Origin: Duganella alba
Lineage (GTDB): Bacteria > Pseudomonadota > Gammaproteobacteria > Burkholderiales > Burkholderiaceae_D
Reading direction: 5' to 3'
Assembly (NCBI RefSeq): GCF_009674495.1
Contig: NZ_WKJN01000043.1
Location: 1 to 38,841 of the forward strand
DNA: 38,841 nt
The stretch's first letter is position 1. Every line of letters starts with the position of its first letter. A program made the position numbers and the translations under genes. Of this stretch, positions 15,770 to 24,788 are shown piece by piece. A model generated the notes under the pieces. The model did no database searches and was not told the origin of the DNA. It worked only from the letters and a program-made list of their open reading frames with translations.

Positions 15770-17446
15770 TTATAGATCGAAGCTCAGCGTCAGCCTACAG
15801 CCGCCGGCCGGCTGGTTGCAGATATCCAGGCGCCCGCCCACGCCGGCCACCCGCTGCGCCATGCCGATCAGGCCGAAGGCTTCCGGTTCGCCGTGCTGCG
15901 CCGCCGGCATGCCGACGCCGTCGTCGGCCACGCTGAGCGCCAGGCGGCCGTCGCGCACCGCCAGGATGATGTCGACCTGGCGCGCATGGGCATGGCGGCG
16001 CACATTGCTGAGCGCCTCCTGCAGGCTGCGGAACAGCACGATCTCCATTTCCGGCGACAGCGCCGCCAGCGCGGCCAGCTCCGCCTCGCCGGGCAGCGTC
16101 AGCCGGCATCCCAGTCCGCTGCGCTTGCGGAATTCGCCGGCCTGCCACTCCAGCGCCGCCAGCAGGCCGAGGTCCAGCACCGCCGGCCGCAATTCGTTCA
16201 TGATGCCGCGCACGCTGCGGATGGTGGCGTCCACATTCTCCAGCGCCGCGCTGACGCGCTGGTGCAGGCGCGCATGGCGTTCGCCGGTGCGCGCACTCAG
16301 CATCGACAGGTCGATGCGCAGCGCCAGCAGATTCTGTCCCAGTTCGTCATGGATGTCGTGGGCGATGCGCTTGCGCTCTTCCTCCTTGACCGTCGCCAGG
16401 TGGTGGGCCAGCTTGTGCAGCTCTTCGCGCGACGCCGTCAGCTCGGCGGTGCGCGCCGCCACCAGCGCATCGAGTTCCTGCGACCAGCGCAGTTGCGCGG
16501 CGTCGGACTCGCGCTGCGCCGTCACGTCGGAAAACACGCCGATGAAATGGGTGATGGCGCCCTCGCCGTCGCGGATCACCGTGATCGACATGGCGGCCAC
16601 GTAGGGCGTGCCGTCGCGGCGGCGGTTGAAGACATCGCCCTGCCAGCGGCCGTCGCGCAGCACCTGCGCCATCGCCGCCGCATGGTAGCCCGGCGGATGC
16701 GCGCCAGCGCGGCCGAGGAAACGCGGATTGCGTCCCAGCGCCTCCTCCACCGCGTAGCCGGTCAGCGCGGTGAAGGCGTGGTTGACCGAGACGATGCGCA
16801 GCTCGGTGTCGCACACCAGCACCGCCTCGCTGATGCTGCTGAGTACCTGCATGGCGCGCAGCCGTGCGGCGTCGCGCATATTGGCCGTGCCCATGTCGGT
16901 CAGGATCATGCGGCAGGTGCGGGTTTGCGTATCCAGGTTGGCTTCGATGCGCAGGCGGCGCGGTTCGCCGCGCGCGGCGTCGCCAGCCGGCTCGAACAGC
17001 GGCACCTCGATGGCGGCGCGCTCGCCGCTGTCGAACAGCCGCGCCAGGAAACGGCGCAGCAGCGCCTGCGCCTGCGGCGCCACGAACTGTTCGAAGCGCT
17101 TGCCCAGCAGCGCCTCGTGGCCGCACACCAGCAGCTCGCCCGCCGCCGCGTTGGCGCGGGTGATGAAGCCGCTGTCATTCAGCGACAGGTAGCCGGCCGG
17201 CGCCTGGTCGTACAGCGCCGCATAGCGCGCATGCAGCAGCGCCGCCTGGTCGCGTTCCTGCTGCAGTTCGGCCAGCGCCTCGTGCTGCAGATCGAGCTCG
17301 ATCTGGCTGACCTGCAGTTCGTGCCAGTGCTTGAGGTCGTCGCTGCCGGCGTCGGCCGACGGCGGCGCCGGCATCAGCGACGCGGCTTTTTCCGCCGCCG
17401 CGCGCAACCGGACCGGATTCAGTTCGGGGCGCGGCGACTTGTTCAT
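15770..17446 (-). CDS. PAS sensor histidine kinase, HisKA_3 (NarL-partner) type
   Basis: 558-residue soluble histidine kinase with no transmembrane segments. An N-terminal coiled coil (about 35-75) leads to a first PAS domain (about 75-185, YDQAPAGYLSLNDSGFITRAN) and a second PAS/PAC (about 198-315, ISEAVLVCDTELRIVSVNHAF, then FIGVFSDVTAQRESD). The HisKA_3 dimerisation motif ERKRIAHDIHDELGQ has the probable phospho-acceptor His366. A HATPase_c domain ends the protein (EALSNVRRHAHA, then DDGVGMP). Such kinases pair with NarL/FixJ regulators, but none is adjacent. The ATG overlaps the stop of the CheB-CheR fusion by four bases, so the two are translationally coupled and likely function together. 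Confidence 0.92.
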   Translation of the reverse strand: MNKSPRPELNPVRLRAAAEKAASLMPAPPSADAGSDDLKHWHELQVSQIELDLQHEALAELQQERDQAALLHARYAALYDQAPAGYLSLNDSGFITRANAAAGELLVCGHEALLGKRFEQFVAPQAQALLRRFLARLFDSGERAAIEVPLFEPAGDAARGEPRRLRIEANLDTQTRTCRMILTDMGTANMRDAARLRAMQVLSSISEAVLVCDTELRIVSVNHAFTALTGYAVEEALGRNPRFLGRAGAHPPGYHAAAMAQVLRDGRWQGDVFNRRRDGTPYVAAMSITVIRDGEGAITHFIGVFSDVTAQRESDAAQLRWSQELDALVAARTAELTASREELHKLAHHLATVKEEERKRIAHDIHDELGQNLLALRIDLSMLSARTGERHARLHQRVSAALENVDATIRSVRGIMNELRPAVLDLGLLAALEWQAGEFRKRSGLGCRLTLPGEAELAALAALSPEMEIVLFRSLQEALSNVRRHAHARQVDIILAVRDGRLALSVADDGVGMPAAQHGEPEAFGLIGMAQRVAGVGGRLDICNQPAGGCRLTLSFDL

Positions 17447-20016
17447 GATTGGCCCGGCGCTGCCTGCATGGATCGCAGCTTGGCCTCCAGCAGCTTGGCC
17501 TCGCTGATGTTGATGAAGGTGACCACCACGCCGTCGATGACGTTGTCGACCGTCCGGTACGGCATGATGCGCACCGTGTACCAGCCGCCGCTGCGGGTGG
17601 GAATCTGGCGTTCGCTGTAGACCAGAGAGCGCAGCACCTCGCGCGCGTCGTCCTCCAGCTCCGGGTATTCCAGCTCGTTGACGATATCGCCCAGCGGCCG
17701 CTGGACGTCGCCCGGTATCAGCTTGTAGATCTGAGTGGCGCGGTCGGTGAAGCGGCGGATGTGCAGATCGCTGTCGAGGAAGATGGTGGCCACGTCGGTG
17801 CTGTTGAGCAGATTCTTCATGTCGCCGTTGACCAGCGACAGGTCATCCACCTTCGATTGCAGCTCGGCGTTGACGGTGTACAGCTCCTCGTTCAGCGACT
17901 GCATCTCTTCCTTGGAGGTGGTCAGCTCCTCGTTGGTCGATTGCAGCTCCTCATTGGTCGACTGCAGCTCTTCGTTGGCCGACTTGAGCTCCTCGCGCGA
18001 GGCCTGCATCTCGTTGCGCACCGCCTGGATCTCCAGCCGTGCTTGCGCCAGCTGCTGCTCCAGCTCCAGCAGCAGCGGATTGCGCGAACGCGTGCGGCGG
18101 CGCTCGGCCGGTATCGGCGCGCTGGCGAAAGTGACCAGGATGGCGCCGGCCAGCGGACCGGCTTCCGGCATCACCTCGGCCGTCATGTCCAGCGCGGAGG
18201 AAGGATTGCCGGCATCGTCGCGCTGGATCAGGCCGCGCACGCTGACAGCCTCCGCTTCCTGCGCCGCCCGCTTGAGCAGCCCGGCCAGCTCGTGGCGCAG
18301 GCCCTCGCGCGCCATCGCATGGATATTCCAGTTGGCCTTGCCGGCGGCCGGCTCCAGGTAGGCGCCGGTGCGGCCGTGGATGTACAGGATGTCGCCATGG
18401 ACGTTGAGCAGCACCGCCGCCGGCGTGTGCTTCTTGAGCAGCTGCTGCTCGACCTGGTTTTGAAGATTACCGTTCATGGATGGGAGATCGGATGCGGTGA
18501 CGGACGGCGCCGAGCCATTGCTGACCCGCGTCGGAAAATAGCTGGCGACATGGTTGATGGACGCCTCCAGCCGGCGGTACACGCGCGCCGCGCCGTTCAT
18601 CGGCGCAAACAGCTCAGTGAACTCACCCGGCGTTTCGGCGCTGCCCAGCAGCAGCACGCCATCCGGCTTGAGCGCGTAATGGAACAAGGGGAACAGATCC
18701 TGCTGCAGCTTTGACGTAAAGTATATCAGCAGGTTGCGACAGCACAGTAGATCGAGCTTGGTGAACGGCGGATCGGAAATGATGTTCTGGCGCGCGAAGA
18801 TGATGGTGTTGCGGATGTCCTTGCGGATGCGGTAACCGCCGTTCTCTGTCGCGACGAAATAGCGCCGCAGCCGCTCCTCGCCGACGTCGTCGCGGATGGC
18901 GGGACTGAACAGGCCCTGGCGCGCGCGCGCCACCGCATCGTCATCGAGGTCGGTGGCGAAGATCTGCAGGGTGTACTCGGCGGCCGGGCGTAACTGCTCC
19001 AGCACTTCGTGGAAGCTGATCGCCAGCGTATAGGCTTCCTCGCCGGTCGAGCAGGCCGGCACCCAGGCCTTGAACGCCGCCCCTTGCGGATGGCGCGCCA
19101 GCAGCTGCGGCAGCGCCGTCTCCATCAGGTATTCCCACACCTTGGGACCGCGGAAGAAATTGGTCACGCCGATCAGCAGTTCCTTGAACAGCAGCTCGAC
19201 TTCGGCCGGATTCTCGCGCAAGTAGTCGACATAGGCCGGCAGTTCGCGGCGCTGGCGCAGCTTCATGCGGCGCTCGATGCGGCGCATCACGGTGCTCAGC
19301 TTGTAGTCGGAAAAATTGGCGCCGGTCTGTGTCAGCAGCAGCTGGAACAGCTGCTGCAAGGCGTCGCGCTGCACCGACGACTGGCCCAGCAGGCCGGTGT
19401 CGCGCTGCTGCCACCAGTTGCGCACCCGCACCGCCATTTCGCCGGGCGCCGCCACCACGTCGACCACGCCGGCGCCGATGGCGCTGGCCGGCATCGAGTC
19501 GAAGCGGGCCGACGCCGGCAGCTGGGCGATGGTCAGGCCGCCGTTTTCGCGGATCGCCTTCAGGCCGCGGGCGCCGTCCGTGCCCATGCCCGAGAGGACG
19601 ATGCCGACCGCCTGGCCGTGGCCGTATTCGGCCAGCGCGACAAACAGACGGTCAATGGAAAGATGGTCCTTGCGCCGCACCGGCCGCGCCTGCAGCACGA
19701 AGCGGCCGTTGTCGATGGCCAGCTGGCGGTCGGGCGGCGCCACGTAGACATGGTCGGCGGCCAGCGCCATGCCGTCCTCGACCTGCGCCACCGGCATCGG
19801 CGTCACGCGCTGCAGCAGCTGGGCCAGTATGCCCTTGTGCTGCGGATCGACATGCTGGATCACCACGTAGGCCATGCCGCTGGCGGGCGCCACGCTGGCG
19901 AGGAATTCGCAGATCGGTTCGAGGCCGCCGGCGGACGCGCCGATGCCAACCACCGGCACGCCGGCTTCGGCGGACGAGGCGGCGCTGGCGGCGACAACTT
20001 GGGCGGGCTTGTTCAT
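17443..20016 (-). CDS. CheB-CheR-PAS fusion protein
   Basis: 857-residue fusion. A CheB-type methylesterase domain (about residues 20-200) has the triad Ser28 (GIGASAGG), His55 (IQHVDP) and Asp147 (GMGTDGARG). It lacks the receiver domain of true CheB. A CheR methyltransferase follows (about 215-480), with the N-terminal helical RIERRMKLR region, the SAM-binding WVPACSTGEEAYTLA and the FTKLDLLCCRNLLIYF motif. Then comes a long coiled coil (about 640-730) of repeated EELQSTNEEL heptads and a PAS domain (about 735-850). These proteins are usually signalling hubs outside chemotaxis. It overlaps the histidine kinase by ATGA. A TATAAT promoter lies immediately upstream. Confidence 0.94.
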   Translation of the reverse strand: MNKPAQVVAASAASSAEAGVPVVGIGASAGGLEPICEFLASVAPASGMAYVVIQHVDPQHKGILAQLLQRVTPMPVAQVEDGMALAADHVYVAPPDRQLAIDNGRFVLQARPVRRKDHLSIDRLFVALAEYGHGQAVGIVLSGMGTDGARGLKAIRENGGLTIAQLPASARFDSMPASAIGAGVVDVVAAPGEMAVRVRNWWQQRDTGLLGQSSVQRDALQQLFQLLLTQTGANFSDYKLSTVMRRIERRMKLRQRRELPAYVDYLRENPAEVELLFKELLIGVTNFFRGPKVWEYLMETALPQLLARHPQGAAFKAWVPACSTGEEAYTLAISFHEVLEQLRPAAEYTLQIFATDLDDDAVARARQGLFSPAIRDDVGEERLRRYFVATENGGYRIRKDIRNTIIFARQNIISDPPFTKLDLLCCRNLLIYFTSKLQQDLFPLFHYALKPDGVLLLGSAETPGEFTELFAPMNGAARVYRRLEASINHVASYFPTRVSNGSAPSVTASDLPSMNGNLQNQVEQQLLKKHTPAAVLLNVHGDILYIHGRTGAYLEPAAGKANWNIHAMAREGLRHELAGLLKRAAQEAEAVSVRGLIQRDDAGNPSSALDMTAEVMPEAGPLAGAILVTFASAPIPAERRRTRSRNPLLLELEQQLAQARLEIQAVRNEMQASREELKSANEELQSTNEELQSTNEELTTSKEEMQSLNEELYTVNAELQSKVDDLSLVNGDMKNLLNSTDVATIFLDSDLHIRRFTDRATQIYKLIPGDVQRPLGDIVNELEYPELEDDAREVLRSLVYSERQIPTRSGGWYTVRIMPYRTVDNVIDGVVVTFINISEAKLLEAKLRSMQAAPGQS

Positions 20017-20024
20017 CTTGTCAG

Positions 20025-20053
20025 ATTATACAAAGCCCGCCTGCAAAAACCAA
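20025..20053 (-). promoter_or_regulatory. Promoter candidate in front of the CheB-CheR fusion gene
   Basis: On the minus strand TTGGTT (20053-20048), 17 bases, then a perfect TATAAT (20030-20025). The ATG begins only 8 bases after the -10, so initiation would fall at or within two bases of the start codon and produce an almost leaderless mRNA. There is no clear Shine-Dalgarno, consistent with that. It separates the signalling pair from the efflux operon upstream. Confidence 0.45.
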
Positions 20054-20061
20054 GCCGCCGC

Positions 20062-21495
20062 TTATTCCGCGGCGGCGTGCCAGCCGCCGCCCAGCGACTG
20101 GATCAGGGCGATGGCGGTGGTCTGGCGGTTGACCTGGGCCTGCACCAGCGCGCGGCGCGCGGTCAGCGCGGTTTGCTGGGCGGTCACCACGTCGCTGTAG
20201 CTGACCTGGCCGGCGCGGTAGCGGTTCAGCAGTTGCACCTCGACCTGGTCGGCCGCTTCGGACGCCGCCTTGCGCAGATCCTGCTGCTGCACCAGCGCGC
20301 GGGTGGCCACCAGCTGGTTCTCGACGTCGGCAAACGCCGTCAGCACCGTCTGGCGATAGCTGGCGATGGCCTGGTCGCGCGCCGCCTCGGCGCCGGCCAC
20401 GCGGGCCCTGGTGGCGCCGGCGTCGAACAGCGTCTGCGCCGCCGTCAGGCCCAACGACCACAGGTTGTTGTTGGCGTTGAACAGGCCGCCGGTGGAGGCC
20501 GCGCCATAGCCGAAGGAACCGCTCAGGTTCAGGCTGGGGAAGTAGGCGCTGCGGGCGATGCCGATGTTTTCATTGGCGGCGGCCACGCGACGCTCGGCGG
20601 CGGCGATGTCCGGACGGCGCTGCAACAGCGTCGACGGCACGCCGGTCGGCACGTCCGGCACCGTGATCTTCCATTCGGCCGGCGCCAGCGCGAAGTCGTT
20701 GGCGGCCTTGCCCAGCAGGACCGCGATCGCATGCTCGTAGGTGGCGCGGGTGCGCACCAGCGTGATCTGGTCGATGCGGGCGCTGGCCAGCTGGGTCTGC
20801 GCCTGCAGCAGGTCCGACTTGGCGGCGATGCCGGCGTCGAAGCGGTTCTGCGTGATCTGCAGCACGCGCTCGTAGCCTTCGGTGGTCTGTTCCAGCAGCG
20901 CCTTCTCGGCGTCGGCCTCGCGCAGCGCGAAGTAATTGGTGGCCAGCTCGCCCTGCGCCGACAGGCGCGCGGCGGCCAGGTCGGCGGCGCTGGCCTGCAG
21001 GCCGGCGTTGGCGTTGCCCAGGCCAGCGCGCAGCTTGCCCCACACGTCCGGCTCCCAGGTGGCGCCGATGTTGGCGCGGTACTGGTTGGCCGTCGGCGTG
21101 TTGCCGCCGCCACCGGAGCGGGTGGCGCTGCCGTTCAGGTCCACCACCGGGAACAGCGAGGCGCGCTGCTCGGCCACCAGCGAACGCGCCTGCGCATACG
21201 CGGCGACGGCGGCGGCCACGTTCTGGTTGTTGACTTCAATGCTGTCGGCCAGCTGGTTCAGCACCGGATCGCCGAACAGCTGCCACCACGGGCCGCGTTC
21301 CAGCGTGTCGGCCGGCGCGGCGACGGTCCAGCCGGCGGCGGCCTTGTCGGCGTCGCTCGGCGTTTCCTTGTAGGCCGCCGGCTGCGGCGTCTCCGGCACC
21401 TTGTAGCTTGGCGTGACCGAGCAGCCGGCCAGCAGCGCAACCGCCATGGCCAGCGCGCTCAGTGGATAACGGGAGGTTGGTACGTATTTGATCAT
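20062..21495 (-). CDS. RND efflux outer-membrane factor lipoprotein (OprM/NodT family)
   Basis: 477-residue outer-membrane channel of the TolC-like OprM/NodT family, which completes the tripartite pump. The signal peptide ends in the lipobox LLAGC, so Cys25 would be lipidated. Two repeated OEP halves (about 60-265 and 275-465) show the usual helical coiled-coil blocks, for example QLADSIEVNNQNVAAAVAAYAQARSLVAEQRASLFP (here split by position 85-120) and the second-half counterpart RRPDIAAAERRVAAANENIGIARSAYFP region. The ATG overlaps the stop of the second permease by four bases. Inclusion of an outer-membrane factor in the operon resembles MuxABC-OpmB of Pseudomonas rather than E. coli mdtABC, which borrows TolC. 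Confidence 0.94.
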   Translation of the reverse strand: MIKYVPTSRYPLSALAMAVALLAGCSVTPSYKVPETPQPAAYKETPSDADKAAAGWTVAAPADTLERGPWWQLFGDPVLNQLADSIEVNNQNVAAAVAAYAQARSLVAEQRASLFPVVDLNGSATRSGGGGNTPTANQYRANIGATWEPDVWGKLRAGLGNANAGLQASAADLAAARLSAQGELATNYFALREADAEKALLEQTTEGYERVLQITQNRFDAGIAAKSDLLQAQTQLASARIDQITLVRTRATYEHAIAVLLGKAANDFALAPAEWKITVPDVPTGVPSTLLQRRPDIAAAERRVAAANENIGIARSAYFPSLNLSGSFGYGAASTGGLFNANNNLWSLGLTAAQTLFDAGATRARVAGAEAARDQAIASYRQTVLTAFADVENQLVATRALVQQQDLRKAASEAADQVEVQLLNRYRAGQVSYSDVVTAQQTALTARRALVQAQVNRQTTAIALIQSLGGGWHAAAE

Positions 21496-24400
21496 GGTGT
21501 AATCGGCGATTGGTCGCTATGGATGCGGCTCAGTTGTTGTTCGGACGGGCTGCGGCGACGCAGCTTGTCCATCAGGATGTAGACCACGGGGGTCGTCAGC
21601 AGCGTCAGCAGCTGGCTGGCGATCAGGCCGCCGATGATGGCGACGCCGAGCGGCTGGCGCAGTTCCGAGCCTTCGCCGAAACCGATCGCCAGCGGCAGCG
21701 CGCCCAGCGCGGCGGCCACGGTGGTCATCAGGATGGGACGGAAGCGCAGCAGGCAGGCCTCGCGCACCGCGTCGCGCGGCGACAGCCCGCGCGCGCGCTC
21801 GGCCTCCAGCGCGAAGTCGATGATCAGGATGGCGTTCTTCTTGACGATACCGATCAGCAGGAAGATGCCGATCAGCGCGATGGTCGAGAACTCCATCTTG
21901 AACACCAGCAGCGCCAGCACCGCGCCGACGCCGGCCGACGGCAGCGTGGTCAGCACCGTCACCGGGTGCACCAGGCTTTCGTACAGAATGCCCAGCACGA
22001 TGTAGATCACCACGATGGCGGCCAGGATCAGCAACGGCAGCGACTTGTTGCTGTCCTGCGCCGACTTGGCGGCGCCGGCAAAGCTGCCGCGCACATTGTT
22101 CGGCATGGCGATTTCCGCCTCCGCCTCGGCGATCTGCGCCGCCGCCTGCGACAGGCTGGCGCCGTCCACCAGGTTGAAGGCGATGGTGGTCGCCAGTTCG
22201 CCGTCCTGGTGGTTGATCGAGGTCGGCGCCGAGCTTTCGGCGTAGCTGGCCACCGTCGACAGCGGCACCATGGTGGTGGCCGAGGTGCTCAGCGACGAGC
22301 CGGACGAGGCGTCGCGCACCGCCGGCGCCGCCACGTTGGCCGCCGTGGCGGTCGAGGTGGTGGAGGTCTTGCTGGTGCCGGTGGTCGAGGTGGCCGCCGC
22401 CGTCGTCGCCACCTGGGCGCCGGTCGGGTTGGCGGCGCTCGGCGCCGGCAGGCCGGTGGACGGCACGTAGACGTCCTTCAGCGCTTCCGGACTGCGCGAA
22501 TACTCGCGCGCCACTTCCATGATGACGTGGTACTGGTTCAGCTCATCGTAGATGGTGGCCACCTGGCGCTGGCCGAAGCTGTTGTACAGCGCGTTGTCGA
22601 TGTCTTTGGTCGACACGCCCAGGCGCGAGGCGCTCTGCTTGTCGATGGTGACAAAGGTTTCGACGCCGTTGTCGGCCTGGTCGGAATCGACGTCGGTCAT
22701 GGCCGAGCGGCCCTTCATCGCTTCCGCCAGACGGCTGGCCCATTTCTTCAGGTCGGCCTTGTTGTCGGCCTTCAGCGTGTACTGGTAGTTGGCGTTGGCC
22801 GAGCGGCCGCCCGAACGCAGATCCTGCACGGGACTGAGGAACAGGCTGACGCCGGTGACCCGGGCCAGTTTCGGCCGCAGGCGCGCGATCACCGCCTGCC
22901 CCGCCACCTTGCGCTGGTTGGCCGGTTTCAGATTGACGAACATGAAGCCGCCGCCGGCGCGCCGGCCGCCCGTGAAGCCGACCACAGTCGCCACGTCCGG
23001 ATCATCCTTGATGATGTTGACCAGCTGGCGCAGCTTGCCCTGCATGGCCTGGAACGAGATGCTCTGGTCGGCGCGGATGCCGCCGTTGATCTGGCCCGTG
23101 TCCTGCTGCGGGAAGCCGCCCTTCGGAATCGCCGCGAACAGGTAGAAGTTCAGGCCGATGACGAACAAAAGGCTCAACATCACCAGCCAGACGCTGCTCA
23201 ACGCCCAGTCCAGCGCGTGCTCGTAGCCCTTCAGGATGGCGTCGAAGCCGCGTTCGAAGAAGCGGGCGATGCGGCCCGGCGGCTTGGCATGCACATTCCC
23301 CGGCGACAGCAGCCAGGCGCACATCATCGGCGTGGTGGTCAGCGAGATCACCAGCGAAATCATGACGGCGGCCGACAGCGTGATGGCGAATTCCTTGAAC
23401 AGCGCGCCGAACTGGCCGCCCATGAACAGCAGCGGAATGAAGACGGCGATCAGCGACAGGCTGATCGACAGCACGGTGAAGCCCACCTCGCGCGCGCCGA
23501 GCAAGGCGGCCGACAGGCGGTCCATGCCGGCCTCGATGTGGCGCGTGGTGTTTTCCAGCACCACGATGGCGTCGTCGACCACGAAGCCGGTGGCCACGGT
23601 CAGCGCCATCAGCGACAGGTTGTTCAGGCTGAAGCCCAGCAGGTACATGACGCCGAACGTGCCCAGCAGCGAGACGATGGTGGCCACGGTCGGCACGATG
23701 GTGGCGCGCACATTGCGCAGGAACACGCTCACCACCAGCACCACCAGCAGGATGGAGATGATCAGCGTGACCTCGATTTCGTGCAGCGACGAGCGGATCG
23801 AATTGGTGCTGTCGCTGGCCACTTCGATCTTCACGTCCGGCGGCAGTTGCGCCTGCAGCATCGGCAGCTGCGCGCGCACGCTGTCCACCGTCTCGATGAC
23901 GTTGGCGCCGGCCTGGGAACGCAGCAGCACGATGATGGCCGGCTGGCCATTGAACAGGCCAAGATTGTTCTGGTCCTCGACGCCGTCGACCACGTCCGCC
24001 ACATCCTTCAAGCGGATCGCGGTGCTGTTGCGGTAGCCGACGATCAGGTTCTGGTAGTCGGCCGCGCTGCGGCCGCCCGAGGCGTTGGCCGACTCGGAAT
24101 AGATCTGCAAGCGGCGGCCGTTGCCCTGCAGGGCGCCGCGCGGACGGTTGGCGTTGGCCGCCTGGATGGCGGCGCGCACGTCCTCCATCGACAGGCCCTG
24201 CTTGTTGAGCGCATACGGATTCAGTTCCACGCGCACCGCCGGCAGCGAGCTGCCGCCCAGTTCCACGTCGCCGACGCCGGTCACCTGCGACAGGCGTTGC
24301 AGCACGATGTTGGAAACAGCGTCGTAGATCTGGCCCGGCGTGCGGGTTTTCGAGGTCAGCGCCAGGATGATGACCGGCGCGCCCGAGGTGTTGGCCTTGC

Positions 24401-24788
24401 GGTAGGTCGGATTGCTGCGCAGCGTGGACGGCAGGTCGACGCGGCTGGCGTTGATCGCCGCCTGCACCTCGCGCGCCACCGCGTCGACGTTGCGGTTCAA
24501 GTCGAACTGCAAGGTGACGTTGGCGGAGCTGGTGCTCGACTGCGAGGTCATTTCATTGACGCCGGCGATGGTGCCCAAGTGGCGCTCCAGCGGCGTGGCG
24601 ACGCTGGTGGCCATGGTGTCCGGACTGGCGCCCGGCAGCGTGGCGCTGACCGAGATGATCGGGAAGTCCACCTGCGGCAGCGGCGCCACCGGCAGCACGA
24701 AGAACGCGCCGATGCCGGCCAGCGCCACGCCCACCGTCAGCAGGACGGTGGCGATCGGACGCTTGACGAATGGAGACGACAGATTCAC
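21492..24788 (-). CDS. mdtC: RND efflux permease, MdtC/MuxC type
   Basis: 1098-residue inner-membrane RND transporter, second permease of the operon. It starts FVKRPIATVLLTVGVALAG (TM1) and carries TM4 TGFVVDDAIVVLEN with the proton-relay Asp pair. The C-terminal half has IVLGILYESLVHPVTVLTTLPSAGVG and GIVKKNAILIIDFALE. It is about 70 residues longer than E. coli MdtC (1025); the excess is a Ser/Thr/Ala-rich insertion at residues 779-839 between VYVPST and MVPLSTVASY, in the second periplasmic docking region. Homology outside the insertion is strong (VRGSFAGAAKSAQDS matches E. coli VRGSFAGTAQ). It forms heterotrimers with MdtB in the model system. It overlaps both neighbours by ATGA. Confidence 0.95.
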   Translation of the reverse strand: MNLSSPFVKRPIATVLLTVGVALAGIGAFFVLPVAPLPQVDFPIISVSATLPGASPDTMATSVATPLERHLGTIAGVNEMTSQSSTSSANVTLQFDLNRNVDAVAREVQAAINASRVDLPSTLRSNPTYRKANTSGAPVIILALTSKTRTPGQIYDAVSNIVLQRLSQVTGVGDVELGGSSLPAVRVELNPYALNKQGLSMEDVRAAIQAANANRPRGALQGNGRRLQIYSESANASGGRSAADYQNLIVGYRNSTAIRLKDVADVVDGVEDQNNLGLFNGQPAIIVLLRSQAGANVIETVDSVRAQLPMLQAQLPPDVKIEVASDSTNSIRSSLHEIEVTLIISILLVVLVVSVFLRNVRATIVPTVATIVSLLGTFGVMYLLGFSLNNLSLMALTVATGFVVDDAIVVLENTTRHIEAGMDRLSAALLGAREVGFTVLSISLSLIAVFIPLLFMGGQFGALFKEFAITLSAAVMISLVISLTTTPMMCAWLLSPGNVHAKPPGRIARFFERGFDAILKGYEHALDWALSSVWLVMLSLLFVIGLNFYLFAAIPKGGFPQQDTGQINGGIRADQSISFQAMQGKLRQLVNIIKDDPDVATVVGFTGGRRAGGGFMFVNLKPANQRKVAGQAVIARLRPKLARVTGVSLFLSPVQDLRSGGRSANANYQYTLKADNKADLKKWASRLAEAMKGRSAMTDVDSDQADNGVETFVTIDKQSASRLGVSTKDIDNALYNSFGQRQVATIYDELNQYHVIMEVAREYSRSPEALKDVYVPSTGLPAPSAANPTGAQVATTAAATSTTGTSKTSTTSTATAANVAAPAVRDASSGSSLSTSATTMVPLSTVASYAESSAPTSINHQDGELATTIAFNLVDGASLSQAAAQIAEAEAEIAMPNNVRGSFAGAAKSAQDSNKSLPLLILAAIVVIYIVLGILYESLVHPVTVLTTLPSAGVGAVLALLVFKMEFSTIALIGIFLLIGIVKKNAILIIDFALEAERARGLSPRDAVREACLLRFRPILMTTVAAALGALPLAIGFGEGSELRQPLGVAIIGGLIASQLLTLLTTPVVYILMDKLRRRSPSEQQLSRIHSDQSPITP

